Shown: positions 8,231 through 16,446 of the stretch, in pieces
Layout of the letters: every line of letters begins with the position of its first letter
How positions within the stretch are numbered: position 1 is the stretch's first letter
Source: Crocinitomicaceae bacterium
GTDB lineage: Bacteria; Bacteroidota; Bacteroidia; Flavobacteriales_G; Salibacteraceae
Assembly: GCA_002713215.1 (NCBI GenBank)
Contig: PAVO01000030.1
Location: forward strand, 1 to 64,000
Direction: 5' to 3'
DNA: 64,000 nt
The notes under the pieces: model-generated
Told to the model about the DNA's origin: nothing
What the model saw: the letters and a program-made list of their open reading frames with translations, nothing else
Database searches by the model: none
Translations under genes and position numbers: made by a program

Positions 8231-8752
8231 TTAGTCTTCCCAGTCCTCGTCCTCGTCTTCATCATCCAATGTCGCTTCTGTCATGATCAGTCGAAGCAAT
8301 GTGACGTCGCAATCTTTGTACTCATCAGCAGAATTCTCACCTTCCACATACACAAAGCTGTAGCCACCTGGAGTGTTGTTGCCACCATTTAAGAAACCAG
8401 TAAATACAAGGCCAATCACTGGCTTATCATCACCACGCTTAATGCTAGCGACATAGTAAGCCCTTTCTTTCATTTCAACATCGTTTGACGCTTTAAAATC
8501 AGCTAGTTTACCTAGCTTTTCGATGTTGCGAACGACAAAACGGTCAGCTAGTGTATCAACGACGTTATCGTAGCTTGGGTTGATGATGCGTGCAGATTTA
8601 GCGGTACCTTGATCACCAGAGAACACCAACGTTTTATGGAATACGTTATTTTTGCCACTGGCCACCTCTGCAACGTACCATGTATTTGCAGCCCAGCCGC
8701 CCTTTGGTGTTTCGATTACTCTTCCTTTGATACCTTCAATTTGTGGTGTCAT
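8231..8752 (-). CDS. hypothetical protein with acidic tail (173 aa)
   Basis: Soluble, beta-rich protein ending in a run of Asp/Glu (DDEDEDEDWED), a tail type found in nucleic-acid-mimic or chaperone-like proteins, though no function can be assigned. Conserved CAGGGGAAGCA leader before the ATG. Single-gene unit. Confidence 0.75.
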   Translation of the reverse strand: MTPQIEGIKGRVIETPKGGWAANTWYVAEVASGKNNVFHKTLVFSGDQGTAKSARIINPSYDNVVDTLADRFVVRNIEKLGKLADFKASNDVEMKERAYYVASIKRGDDKPVIGLVFTGFLNGGNNTPGGYSFVYVEGENSADEYKDCDVTLLRLIMTEATLDDEDEDEDWED

Positions 8753-8793
8753 GATGTGCTTCCCCTGTTAAAGCGATTAATTTCAATAGGGTT

Positions 8794-8835
8794 ATAATGC
8801 CATAACGCAAACTTAAAAACAACACTTTTGTTGTT
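8794..8835 (-). promoter_or_regulatory. palindromic promoter, CTTT core
   Basis: Palindrome at 8818-8835; -10 CATTAT at 8794-8799 after TGG. Drives 8752-8231. Confidence 0.85.
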
Positions 8836-8867
8836 ATATTGAGAAAATAAATTGACTTATTTCAACG

Positions 8868-8888
8868 AAAGAAGGGGTTTTAACCCCT
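8868..8888 (-). terminator. terminator of 8895-9200
   Basis: AGGGGTT/AACCCCT stem at 8873-8888 followed by UCUUUC on the minus strand. Confidence 0.6.
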
Positions 8889-8894
8889 CCAGCT

Positions 8895-9200
8895 TTAAGC
8901 GTACGATTCGATGTGTTTGAACTCTGTTTTGGTCACGAACTCGTGTTCACAAGACCAAATGACCTGCTGTGCCAAGTCTTCTGGAAAAGCAAACAGAGAA
9001 TCGACAAATAACTCCAGCGTATGCTCCTTAGTGTCGACATCAACGTCGTAGATGTTCGCATCAACAGCAAATGTATGAGATAGCGCATCTTCATCACCTT
9101 CGCGCTCGATTGATTCCAGTAACTGGCTTGCGTTAATAACTTCACCGTCGAACTCTGGAGAGATGGTCAGTGCTAATACGATTCGGAATTTGTTAGACAT
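8895..9200 (-). CDS. hypothetical acidic protein (101 aa)
   Basis: Acidic soluble protein with strands and helices, no signal. The ATG follows the conserved leader. Single-gene unit between its own promoter and terminator. Confidence 0.75.
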   Translation of the reverse strand: MSNKFRIVLALTISPEFDGEVINASQLLESIEREGDEDALSHTFAVDANIYDVDVDTKEHTLELFVDSLFAFPEDLAQQVIWSCEHEFVTKTEFKHIESYA

Positions 9201-9241
9201 AGTGTTTCCCCTGTGATTTATATGTCATTTCGATATGACAT

Positions 9242-9282
9242 ATGATAACAAAACCACAGCAGAAAACAACACTTTTGTTGTT
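9242..9282 (-). promoter_or_regulatory. palindromic promoter, CTTT core
   Basis: Palindrome at 9265-9282; -10 TATCAT at 9242-9247 after TGT. Drives 9200-8895. Confidence 0.85.
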
Positions 9283-9300
9283 ATGGTTAGCATTTATTAT

Positions 9301-9326
9301 TAAAAAGTGACGGGGTGAACCGCCAC
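9301..9326 (-). terminator. terminator of 9338-9901
   Basis: GUGGCG/CGUCAC stem (one G-U pair only in minus-strand RNA) followed by UUUUU. Confidence 0.65.
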
Positions 9327-9337
9327 CTTACCGTGCG

Positions 9338-9901
9338 TTACTCAGCGCTCCCTTTCAATGCCTGTTCGAGCTCTTGCTGCGCCTTATAGGCCTTGAATTC
9401 TTGATACAGGACCTTTTGGTCGTCCATCTCTAATTCACGACCGCTTTTGGCGACAATCTCATCCAGTAACATTTGCGTTCTCTCGGGATTCAATGCGACC
9501 TGTACGCAAACGTTAGGGACCTCACCAATTTTGACGATGTCGGATTTGGTCATCTCCGCACCCTGAATGGATAGGTTCGCAATTTGGCGAGAGACTGACG
9601 AGAATGCACCACCCGTGACAGAGTCTCCAGACGCGTCAACGCGCTCGATGTACGTTTTGTCCATCACTTGAACTTTGAGATTGATTTGCTGGACCAGTGA
9701 AGCACGAGCCAGAGAGGTGGCCATGTTGCGGTCTACAGTGAAGTTGTTTGAGCTCTCAACGCATTCAGTCGATGCGATGCCGTTTTCAACCTGCGGTGCC
9801 AGCACCCATTCAGGGATCCCCGACTGGGATGAGCCCGTGCTGCTGCACGCAGACATAGTTAAGGCAACTAATGCGATAGCTGATGGTTTAATAATTTTCA
9901 T
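9338..9901 (-). CDS. LPP20-family-like lipoprotein
   Basis: 187 aa. The lipoprotein signal has lipobox M-S-A-C at about residue 18. IPEWVLAPQ..GIASTECV and the following conserved helix of small residues (ATSLARASLVQQINLKV) match the pattern of LPP20-type outer-membrane lipoproteins. GGAACT precedes the chosen ATG; the longer in-frame start would spoil the signal peptide. It is second in an operon, 37 bp behind 9939-10205. Likely outer-membrane anchored; the family has no firm biochemical role. Confidence 0.8.
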   Translation of the reverse strand: MKIIKPSAIALVALTMSACSSTGSSQSGIPEWVLAPQVENGIASTECVESSNNFTVDRNMATSLARASLVQQINLKVQVMDKTYIERVDASGDSVTGGAFSSVSRQIANLSIQGAEMTKSDIVKIGEVPNVCVQVALNPERTQMLLDEIVAKSGRELEMDDQKVLYQEFKAYKAQQELEQALKGSAE

Positions 9902-9938
9902 AGTGAGTTCCTTCTGGTTTTGCAAGCAGGTTAGACGC

Positions 9939-10205
9939 TTATGCAAAAGCGTCTAAGTTCTGGGCTTTGATCATGCCGTCGACCAAATGGTCTAAGAAGT
10001 GGAATACGTCAGCGTTAGCGAAGTCCATCGCCACAAGATTCTTACGGATAGTGGCTTGATCATGCTCTGCCGCTTCATTTTCGATGAATTCAATCAAGTT
10101 GCGGTAAGTCAGGCCGATGTGCCCTGGTTTATTCAGGTCCGCGTCGATATCGCGACCTTTCTCAGTGATAAGTGCTTCAAGATATTGTGAGATACTTTGT
10201 TTCAT
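9939..10205 (-). CDS. hypothetical protein (88 aa)
   Basis: Small helical soluble protein. The conserved CAGGGGAAACA leader precedes the ATG. It heads a two-gene operon with the LPP20-like lipoprotein. Family unknown. Confidence 0.75.
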   Translation of the reverse strand: MKQSISQYLEALITEKGRDIDADLNKPGHIGLTYRNLIEFIENEAAEHDQATIRKNLVAMDFANADVFHFLDHLVDGMIKAQNLDAFA

Positions 10206-10247
10206 GCTGTTTCCCCTGTGATTGGCATGTCATTTTGATATATCTCT

Positions 10248-10288
10248 ATACTAACATAAACACACTAAAGCACAACATAAATGTTGTT
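10248..10288 (-). promoter_or_regulatory. palindromic promoter, TAAA core
   Basis: Palindrome at 10271-10288 with first base C; -10 TAGTAT at 10248-10253 after TGT. Drives 10205-9338. Confidence 0.8.
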
Positions 10289-10403
10289 TTTATTTGTGTT
10301 TTTCAGTCTGAAATACGATCAATAGAATACAATCACAATGGTCGATGTGGCCGAGCCTAGCCAGTGCCATAACGTAGCACCAGCTATTCGTGTGCGTCGA
10401 TAA

Positions 10404-10850
10404 TTAAGCAGGCAGTCTAACGCGGGTCAGGTCTTTTACAATGAACGAGCCCGCAGAGCTGAACGATAACACCTCGTTTGACGGGTGATCACTGCCGTCT
10501 ATGTTAACGCGCTTTGCTTTGTAGAAGTAGCGAGCCCACATTTCAGTACGTCCGTAATTCGCCATACTGGTGGAGCCGCAACCATGAGGATCGGTTTTAG
10601 CTTCGGTAATCTCCCAGATAGACAGTGCGCGTGAAGGGTCATCGTTACGAACGTCCACCCATCCTTTTTGTGTTTTACCATACCAAACAGGCTCTTTTGT
10701 GCCGTGCTTGGTAATTTTTGGCAAGATATTGGGTCTTAGCATTTTTGCGTCAACCTCAATAGCCTGTTTATCTGGGTTATAGCTAGCCGTAGATAAGCAG
10801 TGGATGAGCGATGCTTCAGATTGAATATAACTTCCAACTTCTAATTTCAT
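10404..10850 (-). CDS. hypothetical protein (148 aa)
   Basis: Soluble protein, beta-rich towards the end. GGGAGG lies before the ATG. Follows 10877-11194 by 26 bp in the same operon. No family recognised. Confidence 0.7.
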   Translation of the reverse strand: MKLEVGSYIQSEASLIHCLSTASYNPDKQAIEVDAKMLRPNILPKITKHGTKEPVWYGKTQKGWVDVRNDDPSRALSIWEITEAKTDPHGCGSTSMANYGRTEMWARYFYKAKRVNIDGSDHPSNEVLSFSSAGSFIVKDLTRVRLPA

Positions 10851-10876
10851 AATGCCTCCCGAGCCGTTGGCGCCGC

Positions 10877-11194
10877 TTACGCGACTTCGCTTTGATAAAG
10901 CATGATAAAGCGGTCAGTGCCATTGAAGTCTTCATCAAATTCGAATTCCATATTGGCCTGATGAAACATAGGGGCATGATCTGCGATGTAGTCGTTTAAC
11001 AGGTTGATAGCGTCATCACGATTCATACCTGAGATGTACACCTCCATACAATCATTCAACTTGAAGCATTCAGCGCCATTTGCAGCCATTTCATCACAAA
11101 TGATTGCTGTCAGCTTCTGAGTTTCTTTATCGCGCGTTTCCGTTGCCGTTGGGCACAAGCCAAGAGATGATGTTTGTTGAGATACTTGTGACAT
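10877..11194 (-). CDS. hypothetical protein (105 aa)
   Basis: Soluble protein with helix-turn segments and an acidic C-terminal half. The start is set by the CAGGGGAAACA leader; a longer in-frame start would fall inside the 5' leader. Heads a two-gene operon. Confidence 0.75.
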   Translation of the reverse strand: MSQVSQQTSSLGLCPTATETRDKETQKLTAIICDEMAANGAECFKLNDCMEVYISGMNRDDAINLLNDYIADHAPMFHQANMEFEFDEDFNGTDRFIMLYQSEVA

Positions 11195-11235
11195 AGTGTT
11201 TCCCCTGTGAATACATGTCATTTGTCTATGTACTC

Positions 11236-11276
11236 ATATTACCATAGGGGAAAATAAAAACAACACTTTTGTTGTT
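11236..11276 (-). promoter_or_regulatory. palindromic promoter, CTTT core
   Basis: Palindrome at 11259-11276; -10 TAATAT at 11236-11241 after TGG. Drives 11194-10404. Confidence 0.85.
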
Positions 11277-11296
11277 TTAAATAGGTTGATTGGGAT

Positions 11297-11327
11297 AAAA
11301 ATGAGCCGGGGCAGGGGACCCCGACTC
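11297..11327 (-). terminator. terminator hairpin with UCCCCUG loop
   Basis: Nine-pair stem 11303-11311/11319-11327, loop UCCCCUG at 11312-11318, then AUUUUU on the minus strand. Ends the 12679-11342 operon. The loop is complementary to the CAGGGGA of the leaders. Confidence 0.85.
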
Positions 11328-11341
11328 GTTAGGTTAATGTG

Positions 11342-11857
11342 TTATGCGGGTAAAATCTCGACGTTCTCACACTTACGGAACATGCGGAGTTTTTCGATAC
11401 GGGCTTGCGCCAGTTCTTCTGTAGCGAAAAATTCAGCACTATTGATATTAAAAGTGTGTGCATCTGGAGAGCCAAAGAAATCACTGGGAGCAAGCCAGCA
11501 GTCGTCCCACTTAACAACGACCCCGCCAGTGGTTCTTTCAAATAAACTGTCGCCTTTATACTCAAGCCTTAAACTGGTCCATTCCTGGTTAATGTCGAGC
11601 AAACGCTGCCCATCATCCCCTTTAAGTTCTTCGGTCAAGAATGTCTTTAGTTCATCAATGTCATATAGTTCACTATCTTCACCTGTAACGAATTTTCCAG
11701 TCTCAATATACTGACAAAGGTAAATTGTCTCCGAGCCGACAAAGTTACAGATTGTTTGAAAATCTTGAGTGCAAATTTCATCTAAAATGAGCGCCAGCAC
11801 TTCGTCAAAGCTCAGTATGCTTTTGTCTAACAAGTTATTTTGTTTATCTGCACTCAT
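11342..11857 (-). CDS. hypothetical protein (171 aa)
   Basis: Soluble acidic protein, last gene of the 12679 operon. The ATG has AGGAGT before it; the longer reading frame would cross the intercistronic hairpin at 11881-11912. Family unknown. Confidence 0.7.
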   Translation of the reverse strand: MSADKQNNLLDKSILSFDEVLALILDEICTQDFQTICNFVGSETIYLCQYIETGKFVTGEDSELYDIDELKTFLTEELKGDDGQRLLDINQEWTSLRLEYKGDSLFERTTGGVVVKWDDCWLAPSDFFGSPDAHTFNINSAEFFATEELAQARIEKLRMFRKCENVEILPA

Positions 11858-11880
11858 GGTGACTCCTGTATAAATTGGGT

Positions 11881-11912
11881 GGGACCTACCAGTGACAGGG
11901 GTGGTAGGCCCC
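11881..11912 (-). other. intercistronic hairpin with CCCCUGU loop
   Basis: Eleven-pair stem (one G-U pair only in minus-strand RNA) around a loop CCCCUGUCAC. It lies between 11925 and 11857 without a U-tract, so it is not an obvious terminator. The loop complements ACAGGGG of the leaders. Confidence 0.65.
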
Positions 11913-11924
11913 GAAAAATTGTTT

Positions 11925-12383
11925 TTAACGCAATAGCAATAATGTGCCGGCCAGTAGGCAGCCAAGACTTGCTAGCATGCACTTATTCAATACATCACGC
12001 TTTTTGATGTAGTAAGCATGCTCGATACGCGCAATTTCATGGTCGACCGTCTCACCCTCTAAACCGTGGGCGTGATAACGAGCATTTGCCCCGTATGTCA
12101 TGAAACCTTCGAAATGGTCCATCGGCATAGTGAACAGATACATGGTTTTTTGTCGGTCGGACAACGGAACGGTTTCAACCTCCAGTGTGTCCCACAAATG
12201 CGTATGGGGAAGGTGGTGGTTTGTTTTGTCAATTCCGTGGCCAAAGTGAATGTAATCCAGATGCAGACGATTGAGCATACTCTGGGTGGGATGCAGTTTA
12301 TAAAACCGCAGTGCCATAGCGTACATTGCATTGTTGTACCAGCGATACAACATCACGAATGGATTGGCCTTGGAGAGAACCAC
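11925..12383 (-). CDS. His-rich protein with C-terminal membrane helix (152 aa)
   Basis: Starts with GTG overlapping the previous stop (TAGTG), with GAGAG upstream. Many histidines (HFGHG, HHLPHTHLW, HAHGLEG) could bind metal. A hydrophobic segment near the end (MLASLGCLLAGTLLLL) should anchor it with its bulk on one side of the membrane. Middle gene of the operon. Confidence 0.7.
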   Translation of the reverse strand: MVLSKANPFVMLYRWYNNAMYAMALRFYKLHPTQSMLNRLHLDYIHFGHGIDKTNHHLPHTHLWDTLEVETVPLSDRQKTMYLFTMPMDHFEGFMTYGANARYHAHGLEGETVDHEIARIEHAYYIKKRDVLNKCMLASLGCLLAGTLLLLR

Positions 12384-12679
12384 TAGATGTGGCTCTCAAA
12401 ATCGATAGTGGTGTTTTTCTTGATCCACGCGTTCACATTAAAATGTTCATCGTCGCCGCGCGATTCGCTCATGGCGTCAAATCGTTCTTTTGCGTATTTG
12501 CGTAAACCGTCAACACTTCGTTTGCCACACTGCAATGAGTGAGGTAAATCTAATACGGCAATATAGGCATTTGCTTTGCTGTGAACGGCTGGTGCAGAAT
12601 TAGGTGAATGCACTTCAGCATTAAGCGCAAGTATGTGCCAAGTGATAGCGCGTTTAGTAACTTCGTTTTCAGATAACAT
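12383..12679 (-). CDS. hypothetical protein (98 aa)
   Basis: Soluble protein heading a three-gene operon. The conserved CAGGGGAAACA leader precedes the ATG. No motif recognised. Confidence 0.75.
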   Translation of the reverse strand: MLSENEVTKRAITWHILALNAEVHSPNSAPAVHSKANAYIAVLDLPHSLQCGKRSVDGLRKYAKERFDAMSESRGDDEHFNVNAWIKKNTTIDFESHI

Positions 12680-12723
12680 ACTGATGTTTCCCCTGTGTTA
12701 GTGCGTCATTTCAATATGTGACC

Positions 12724-12764
12724 ATCATACCACAGAGGAAAATAAAAACAACACTTTTGTTGTT
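12724..12764 (-). promoter_or_regulatory. palindromic promoter, CTTT core
   Basis: Palindrome at 12747-12764; -10 TATGAT at 12724-12729 after TGG. Drives 12679-11342. Confidence 0.85.
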
Positions 12765-13404
12765 AATGTGCGAAATTAATACACGGAATGTGGGGTAATT
12801 CGTCTTTGAGTTCAAGCGCTTCAAAGTGAGACTTCATGTGCTCCCATTCCGCCATAGTTATTTCAACTGCGCCCGGGGTCGTCATTTCCCACTTATCAGC
12901 ACCACAAACGATAGCTTTGTCAGATGACGGCAACGCGTTGATGATCTGTTTTACGTCCGGAACGGTAACGAGAAACGTTCGATACTTGGGGTAACCTTCC
13001 AGCTTTACTGGGTTAAGCTCTTTAAACAGCATATGCCCGCCCAACTCATCACCTTCATGCTCAATTGTCACAGGGAGGCCACAGGCTTTTTTTAGCACTT
13101 CTGTGTTTGTTGGGTACGATGGTAAAGCGGCAAGCTCAGCGTGTGCGTCAGTGCCTCTTTTGGCGCGACTGATGCAACCTGGTCGACGTGGCTTGGTCCA
13201 TCCGTCCGGGGCGATGCCACCAGCAAACACCAAGCCTACAACGCCCACATTTTCGTGACCTGTGCTGCAAACATGTGTCGCACCGTGGCGCTGGCGGAAA
13301 AGTTCAGCAGCGGTTTTAAATTCAATATAGGCATTTACTTTTTTAAGAATGGCCTTTTGTAGCTCGCCAGAAGCGACGAGGTAATGCTTAACGGGAGTGT
13401 CCAT
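12763..13404 (-). CDS. hypothetical protein, paralogue of 38012-38632 (213 aa)
   Basis: Shares with 38012-38632 the segment GWTKPRR-G..SR.K.GT.AH.E, a downstream LPS.T stretch, and a C-terminal GADKW.M.TPG motif over similar lengths. The two also share the ribosome-binding context TTCAAGGATGAA. The histidine- and lysine-rich centre might bind a nucleotide or nucleic acid. Last gene of the 14389 operon. No named family recognised. Confidence 0.75.
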   Translation of the reverse strand: MDTPVKHYLVASGELQKAILKKVNAYIEFKTAAELFRQRHGATHVCSTGHENVGVVGLVFAGGIAPDGWTKPRRPGCISRAKRGTDAHAELAALPSYPTNTEVLKKACGLPVTIEHEGDELGGHMLFKELNPVKLEGYPKYRTFLVTVPDVKQIINALPSSDKAIVCGADKWEMTTPGAVEITMAEWEHMKSHFEALELKDELPHIPCINFAH

Positions 13405-13410
13405 GAATCT

Positions 13411-13623
13411 TCATCCTTGAAGCGAAATAGGGGTGATTTTCTGTTTGACGTCAACCCAGTGAGTCACGTCACGGTCGTGTGTTGGTTCCCACGCGGAATA
13501 CTCAGTGGGTGTTAACCAGATCCCACCTTGAAAGTATTGAAAACCAACATTGGTTGGGTAGAATCCATCTTCTTTGGGCAATTGCTTTTTGACGCAAATT
13601 AGCGGTGTTACTGTAAGTGTCAT
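13411..13623 (-). CDS. small protein, DUF551-like (70 aa)
   Basis: Strands with aromatic residues ending in a VTHWVDV motif, which resembles the VTHW end of DUF551-type small phage and plasmid proteins. AAGGTAAG precedes the ATG. Tightly spaced in the 14389-12763 operon. Assignment is tentative. Confidence 0.6.
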   Translation of the reverse strand: MTLTVTPLICVKKQLPKEDGFYPTNVGFQYFQGGIWLTPTEYSAWEPTHDRDVTHWVDVKQKITPISLQG

Positions 13624-13632
13624 GTGCTTACC

Positions 13633-14097
13633 TTATGCAGCTTTGTCGCGTTCATACGCTTCAGGATCTTTATTGAGCCAGTATTCAGCGCCGGCACACG
13701 TGCAGGCCTTGTTTGCAATGTCGTCGCACCACGCACAAATAAACTGGCCATCGGAGAGTGATTGGCGGCGTTTCCACTGTTCAAACTTGCTGTAGCCAAA
13801 ATAATTGCCCTTGCGACCTAAGTGTTCATTACGGTGGCGCTTGATTACGCATTTTCCGCAAATGTAGTAGTTGGCCTCAGTATAGTCTGGGCCATGATCC
13901 ATGCTAACGAACGTGCCACGCTTCGGTTGTGAGCAAAAGTCGCAAGTGCCGTCGAACTCACATTTTTCCAAGTCTGAAACGTGGTTATGCGGTGCCATGG
14001 CATAACGCATGATCTCACCATAAGGGGGGATGTATCCGTAACGTTTAAAATCAGCGGTGATTTTTGCTTTGTGCCGTTTACTGTACCATCTAGCCAT
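13633..14097 (-). CDS. zinc-binding protein with CxxC motifs (154 aa)
   Basis: Cysteine pairs CDFC, CGKC, CAWC and CTC suggest two zinc knuckles in a basic protein (many K/R/H). Likely binds nucleic acid, though this is inference. It overlaps the end of 14090-14389 by 8 bp, so it is translationally coupled. Confidence 0.7.
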   Translation of the reverse strand: MARWYSKRHKAKITADFKRYGYIPPYGEIMRYAMAPHNHVSDLEKCEFDGTCDFCSQPKRGTFVSMDHGPDYTEANYYICGKCVIKRHRNEHLGRKGNYFGYSKFEQWKRRQSLSDGQFICAWCDDIANKACTCAGAEYWLNKDPEAYERDKAA

Positions 14098-14389
14098 CTA
14101 GGCTCTCTCTCTCAATTTTGTTAGGTGAATAGGTAAGCAATGCCATTCTGTAAAACACTTTTCCACGCGGATAGATACTACGAACCTTGCGATCAAGGTG
14201 AGGCGTGTGGAACGGTTTAAAATGTTTTGTTCTGCGTCGTGCAATGAGCTGCTGGCGCACGGTGAACCGTCTGGCCTTATACCCCGCCAAAACCTGGCGA
14301 CGATGAGGTTCTTTTATTGCACCTTCATGTTTTTCGTGCTCAGTAAAAAGAGGTATTTCACCAAGCCAAAGTTCCTTCTTATCAGTCAT
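14090..14389 (-). CDS. basic hypothetical protein (99 aa)
   Basis: Strongly basic, Arg-rich protein (VRQQLIARRRTKHFK). GGATG lies before the ATG. Heads a four-gene operon ending at 12763. Could be a nucleic-acid-binding protein. Confidence 0.7.
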   Translation of the reverse strand: MTDKKELWLGEIPLFTEHEKHEGAIKEPHRRQVLAGYKARRFTVRQQLIARRRTKHFKPFHTPHLDRKVRSIYPRGKVFYRMALLTYSPNKIERESLDG

Positions 14390-14427
14390 GCTGCATCCTG
14401 CTGCGACGTATCATTATTTTGATTTAT

Positions 14428-14468
14428 ATTGTATCACAGGAGCATTTTAAAACAACATATATGTTGTT
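14428..14468 (-). promoter_or_regulatory. palindromic promoter, TATA core
   Basis: Fully symmetric 18-bp palindrome at 14451-14468; -10 TACAAT at 14428-14433 after TGA. Drives 14389-12763. Confidence 0.85.
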
Positions 14469-14522
14469 ATTATACATAGGTTCAGTTGACTGTATGGGGA
14501 GTTAAGATGATGTGGAGAAAAG

Positions 14523-14550
14523 AAAAACCCCGCTACAGGGGATAGCAGGG
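14523..14550 (-). terminator. terminator with UCCCCUG loop
   Basis: Eight-pair stem 14528-14535/14543-14550, loop UCCCCUG, followed by UUUUU on the minus strand. Ends the 39-aa gene 14560-14679. Confidence 0.85.
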
Positions 14551-14559
14551 TTTTGAGAA

Positions 14560-14679
14560 CTATTGAGCCGGGACTGATGCGTAGTTTGCGGCAGAGATTG
14601 CGAATAGCATGACAGCCCCCGCCAATCCAAATATCCATCCAGCTTTAGTGTTGCTACACATTTCTTTTTGTTTGCGCAT
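14560..14679 (-). CDS. small membrane protein (39 aa)
   Basis: A 39-codon gene with a strong GGAGGTG ribosome-binding site, its own palindromic promoter and a strong terminator. The protein has a basic N-terminus (MRKQKEMC) and one hydrophobic helix (WIFGLAGAVMLFAIS), so a single-pass inner-membrane peptide is likely. The neat promoter-gene-terminator unit argues it is real. Confidence 0.75.
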   Translation of the reverse strand: MRKQKEMCSNTKAGWIFGLAGAVMLFAISAANYASVPAQ

Positions 14680-14717
14680 TTATATCACCTCCATACAACA
14701 ATCTTTCAATACCCTAT

Positions 14718-14758
14718 ATTATACAGAACCGAACCACTAAAACAACATTTATGTTGTT
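14718..14758 (-). promoter_or_regulatory. palindromic promoter, TTTA core
   Basis: Palindrome at 14741-14758; consensus -10 TATAAT at 14718-14723 after TG. Drives 14679-14560. Confidence 0.85.
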
Positions 14759-14799
14759 ATTTAAGTTAAAAGAATTGAAATTATCCAACGGAAAAGAGT

Positions 14800-15216
14800 C
14801 TATTCGTGAGTCCGCCCCCGCATTGGTACGCCACCTTTTAGGTCGGAGACTTCATCTCTGAGCGATTGAACTTCTTCGAGACGCTCTTCGCTTTGCCTGA
14901 TGGTGCATCGGTATGCTCGCTTCAAGATCACCATGGTAGTCAATAGCCCGGCAATGACAAATGACATGATCATGTCACGTCGGCCGTATGCGTCCCAATT
15001 ACTACCATTCATGAGATTATCTGTATTCACCCATGATACGAGTAGGCCTACTATTACCAGCGACAAAAGAGCAGGGAATATGTGATCACTTGGCCATTCA
15101 TAAAAAGGGTGGTCTCTCCGACTTTTAAAGCGCCAGCTTGCAACACGGGCAAAAATAAACCCCATTGCTGCGCCTGCAATAGACATTAATTCAGGGATGA
15201 TTTCAGATTCAAGCAT
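14800..15216 (-). CDS. membrane protein with C-terminal coiled coil (138 aa)
   Basis: Three hydrophobic helices (about residues 10-25, 48-64 and 84-98) are followed by a charged coiled coil (SEERLEEVQSLRDEVSDLK). TAAGGACGC precedes the ATG. Lies 9 bp behind 15226-15510. Holin- or scaffold-like topology, function unknown. Confidence 0.7.
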   Translation of the reverse strand: MLESEIIPELMSIAGAAMGFIFARVASWRFKSRRDHPFYEWPSDHIFPALLSLVIVGLLVSWVNTDNLMNGSNWDAYGRRDMIMSFVIAGLLTTMVILKRAYRCTIRQSEERLEEVQSLRDEVSDLKGGVPMRGRTHE

Positions 15217-15225
15217 AAAGCGTCC

Positions 15226-15510
15226 TTACGTAATATTTGTGTTCATGCAAGCGCTATGGGCTTCGTTAGCACTGATTAGCGCGCCAGTCGTAGAACTCAG
15301 GTCGCCACACTCATTCCAGTCAGTGCACTTGTTGACGTTCTCGGCACATGCATGGCGAGTGTCTCGGTCTTGCTCTTTGTAGGTGATGGTTAACTTTTTC
15401 AGTAACTCCTGATGCTGTTCTGTGCCTGGTAACGGAAGACCAGTTACTTTTTGAATAAGCTCTAAAGCCTCAGCAGCGCGCTGAGCGGTTGTTTTGGCAT
15501 TACTTGGCAT
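15226..15510 (-). CDS. hypothetical protein (94 aa)
   Basis: Helical soluble protein with several C-terminal cysteines (HACAEN, KCTDWNECG). The ATG with GGAGCTATAA upstream was chosen over a longer frame. Part of a 15790-14800 gene group. Confidence 0.65.
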   Translation of the reverse strand: MPSNAKTTAQRAAEALELIQKVTGLPLPGTEQHQELLKKLTITYKEQDRDTRHACAENVNKCTDWNECGDLSSTTGALISANEAHSACMNTNIT

Positions 15511-15565
15511 TCTTATAGCTCCAATATAAATAGGCGTTTGTGGCGCCACTTGGCTCGTTAAAATC

Positions 15566-15790
15566 CTATTTGCGACATTTACGGCCGCGACGCTTCCCCA
15601 TTTTCTCCACCCGATGCTTATTTGGCCAGCGAGAAAGGTTGTGGCTTCGCGGGATGGGTGAATTTGAGTCGTTCGGCTCTGTAATTTTAACGATCAAGTC
15701 TTCTTCTGAGAGCATGCGAGAGATTCTTATGCTAATGCAGGAACCTGTAACAAGCACTCGTTTCGACTTTGATTGGTGTACAGCGTACAT
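15566..15790 (-). CDS. basic hypothetical protein (74 aa)
   Basis: Small protein with a beta-rich start and a very basic tail (GKRRGRKCRK), suited to nucleic-acid binding. AAAGGAATT lies upstream of the ATG. No palindrome directly precedes it; it follows a terminator. Confidence 0.55.
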   Translation of the reverse strand: MYAVHQSKSKRVLVTGSCISIRISRMLSEEDLIVKITEPNDSNSPIPRSHNLSRWPNKHRVEKMGKRRGRKCRK

Positions 15791-15840
15791 GGTAAGTAAT
15801 TCCTTTTGTCAGTAACAGCGAGATAGCGACTTCTGAAATG

Positions 15841-15866
15841 AAAATGGCCGCCCATGACAGGCGACC
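15841..15866 (-). terminator. terminator of 15881-16282
   Basis: Seven-pair stem 15846-15852/15860-15866 (one G-U in minus-strand RNA) followed by AUUUUC. Confidence 0.6.
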
Positions 15867-15880
15867 TACCCAGAAGATGA

Positions 15881-16282
15881 TTAGCTAAATAGCGCCATTT
15901 GTTGACCGCGCTCGTAGCTCATTGCACGCACTTGAACCGCTTCTTTTTGAGCTTCAAGCATCCATGATGCTGGCTTAGGCGACATATCAACTACGACATT
16001 GATAGTGTTCATTAGAGCGCTTTTTAGTGCGCGTTTAACGCCTGTGCTGCGAGAGATTTCACGAACAACCTCTGTACGACCACGAGCCAGTTTGCGACCG
16101 TCAAGCTCTGCTGCTTGAAGTTGAGCAACTAGGTTATCTAACCAAACCCGTTGCTTGTCATTTTCGGCTACTTGTAGCTCTGGTGCGATGCGTGAATCCA
16201 AGTCGTTAGATTCACAAAAACGTGCATAGCGTGCGTTTAATTCTTGAGTGCTGCGTTGTACTTTTTTAGTTGGCTTAGACAT
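15881..16282 (-). CDS. hypothetical basic helical protein (133 aa)
   Basis: Helical protein rich in Arg/Lys, perhaps nucleic-acid binding. The conserved CAGGGGAAACA leader fixes the ATG. Single-gene unit. Confidence 0.75.
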   Translation of the reverse strand: MSKPTKKVQRSTQELNARYARFCESNDLDSRIAPELQVAENDKQRVWLDNLVAQLQAAELDGRKLARGRTEVVREISRSTGVKRALKSALMNTINVVVDMSPKPASWMLEAQKEAVQVRAMSYERGQQMALFS

Positions 16283-16323
16283 AATGTTTCCCCTGTGTTT
16301 ACGTCCTGTGCTTCGATAGTTCT

Positions 16324-16364
16324 AATATACCAAAGCTAAAATAAAAAACAACACTTTTGTTGTT
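16324..16364 (-). promoter_or_regulatory. palindromic promoter, CTTT core
   Basis: Palindrome at 16347-16364; -10 TATATT at 16324-16329 after TGG. Drives 16282-15881. Confidence 0.85.
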
Positions 16365-16406
16365 ATTTTTTTAAATTATTTTCAAAAAAGTTTTGGCAGG
16401 AGGAAC

Positions 16407-16433
16407 GGGGCAGGCGCAGGGGACGCCCACCCC
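16407..16433 (-). terminator. hairpin with UCCCCUG loop
   Basis: Ten-pair stem 16407-16416/16424-16433 that pairs fully only as minus-strand RNA (two G-U pairs). Loop UCCCCUG at 16417-16423. It closes the 18751-16447 operon; the U-tract is poor. Confidence 0.75.
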
Positions 16434-16446
16434 TTTAAAAATAGGG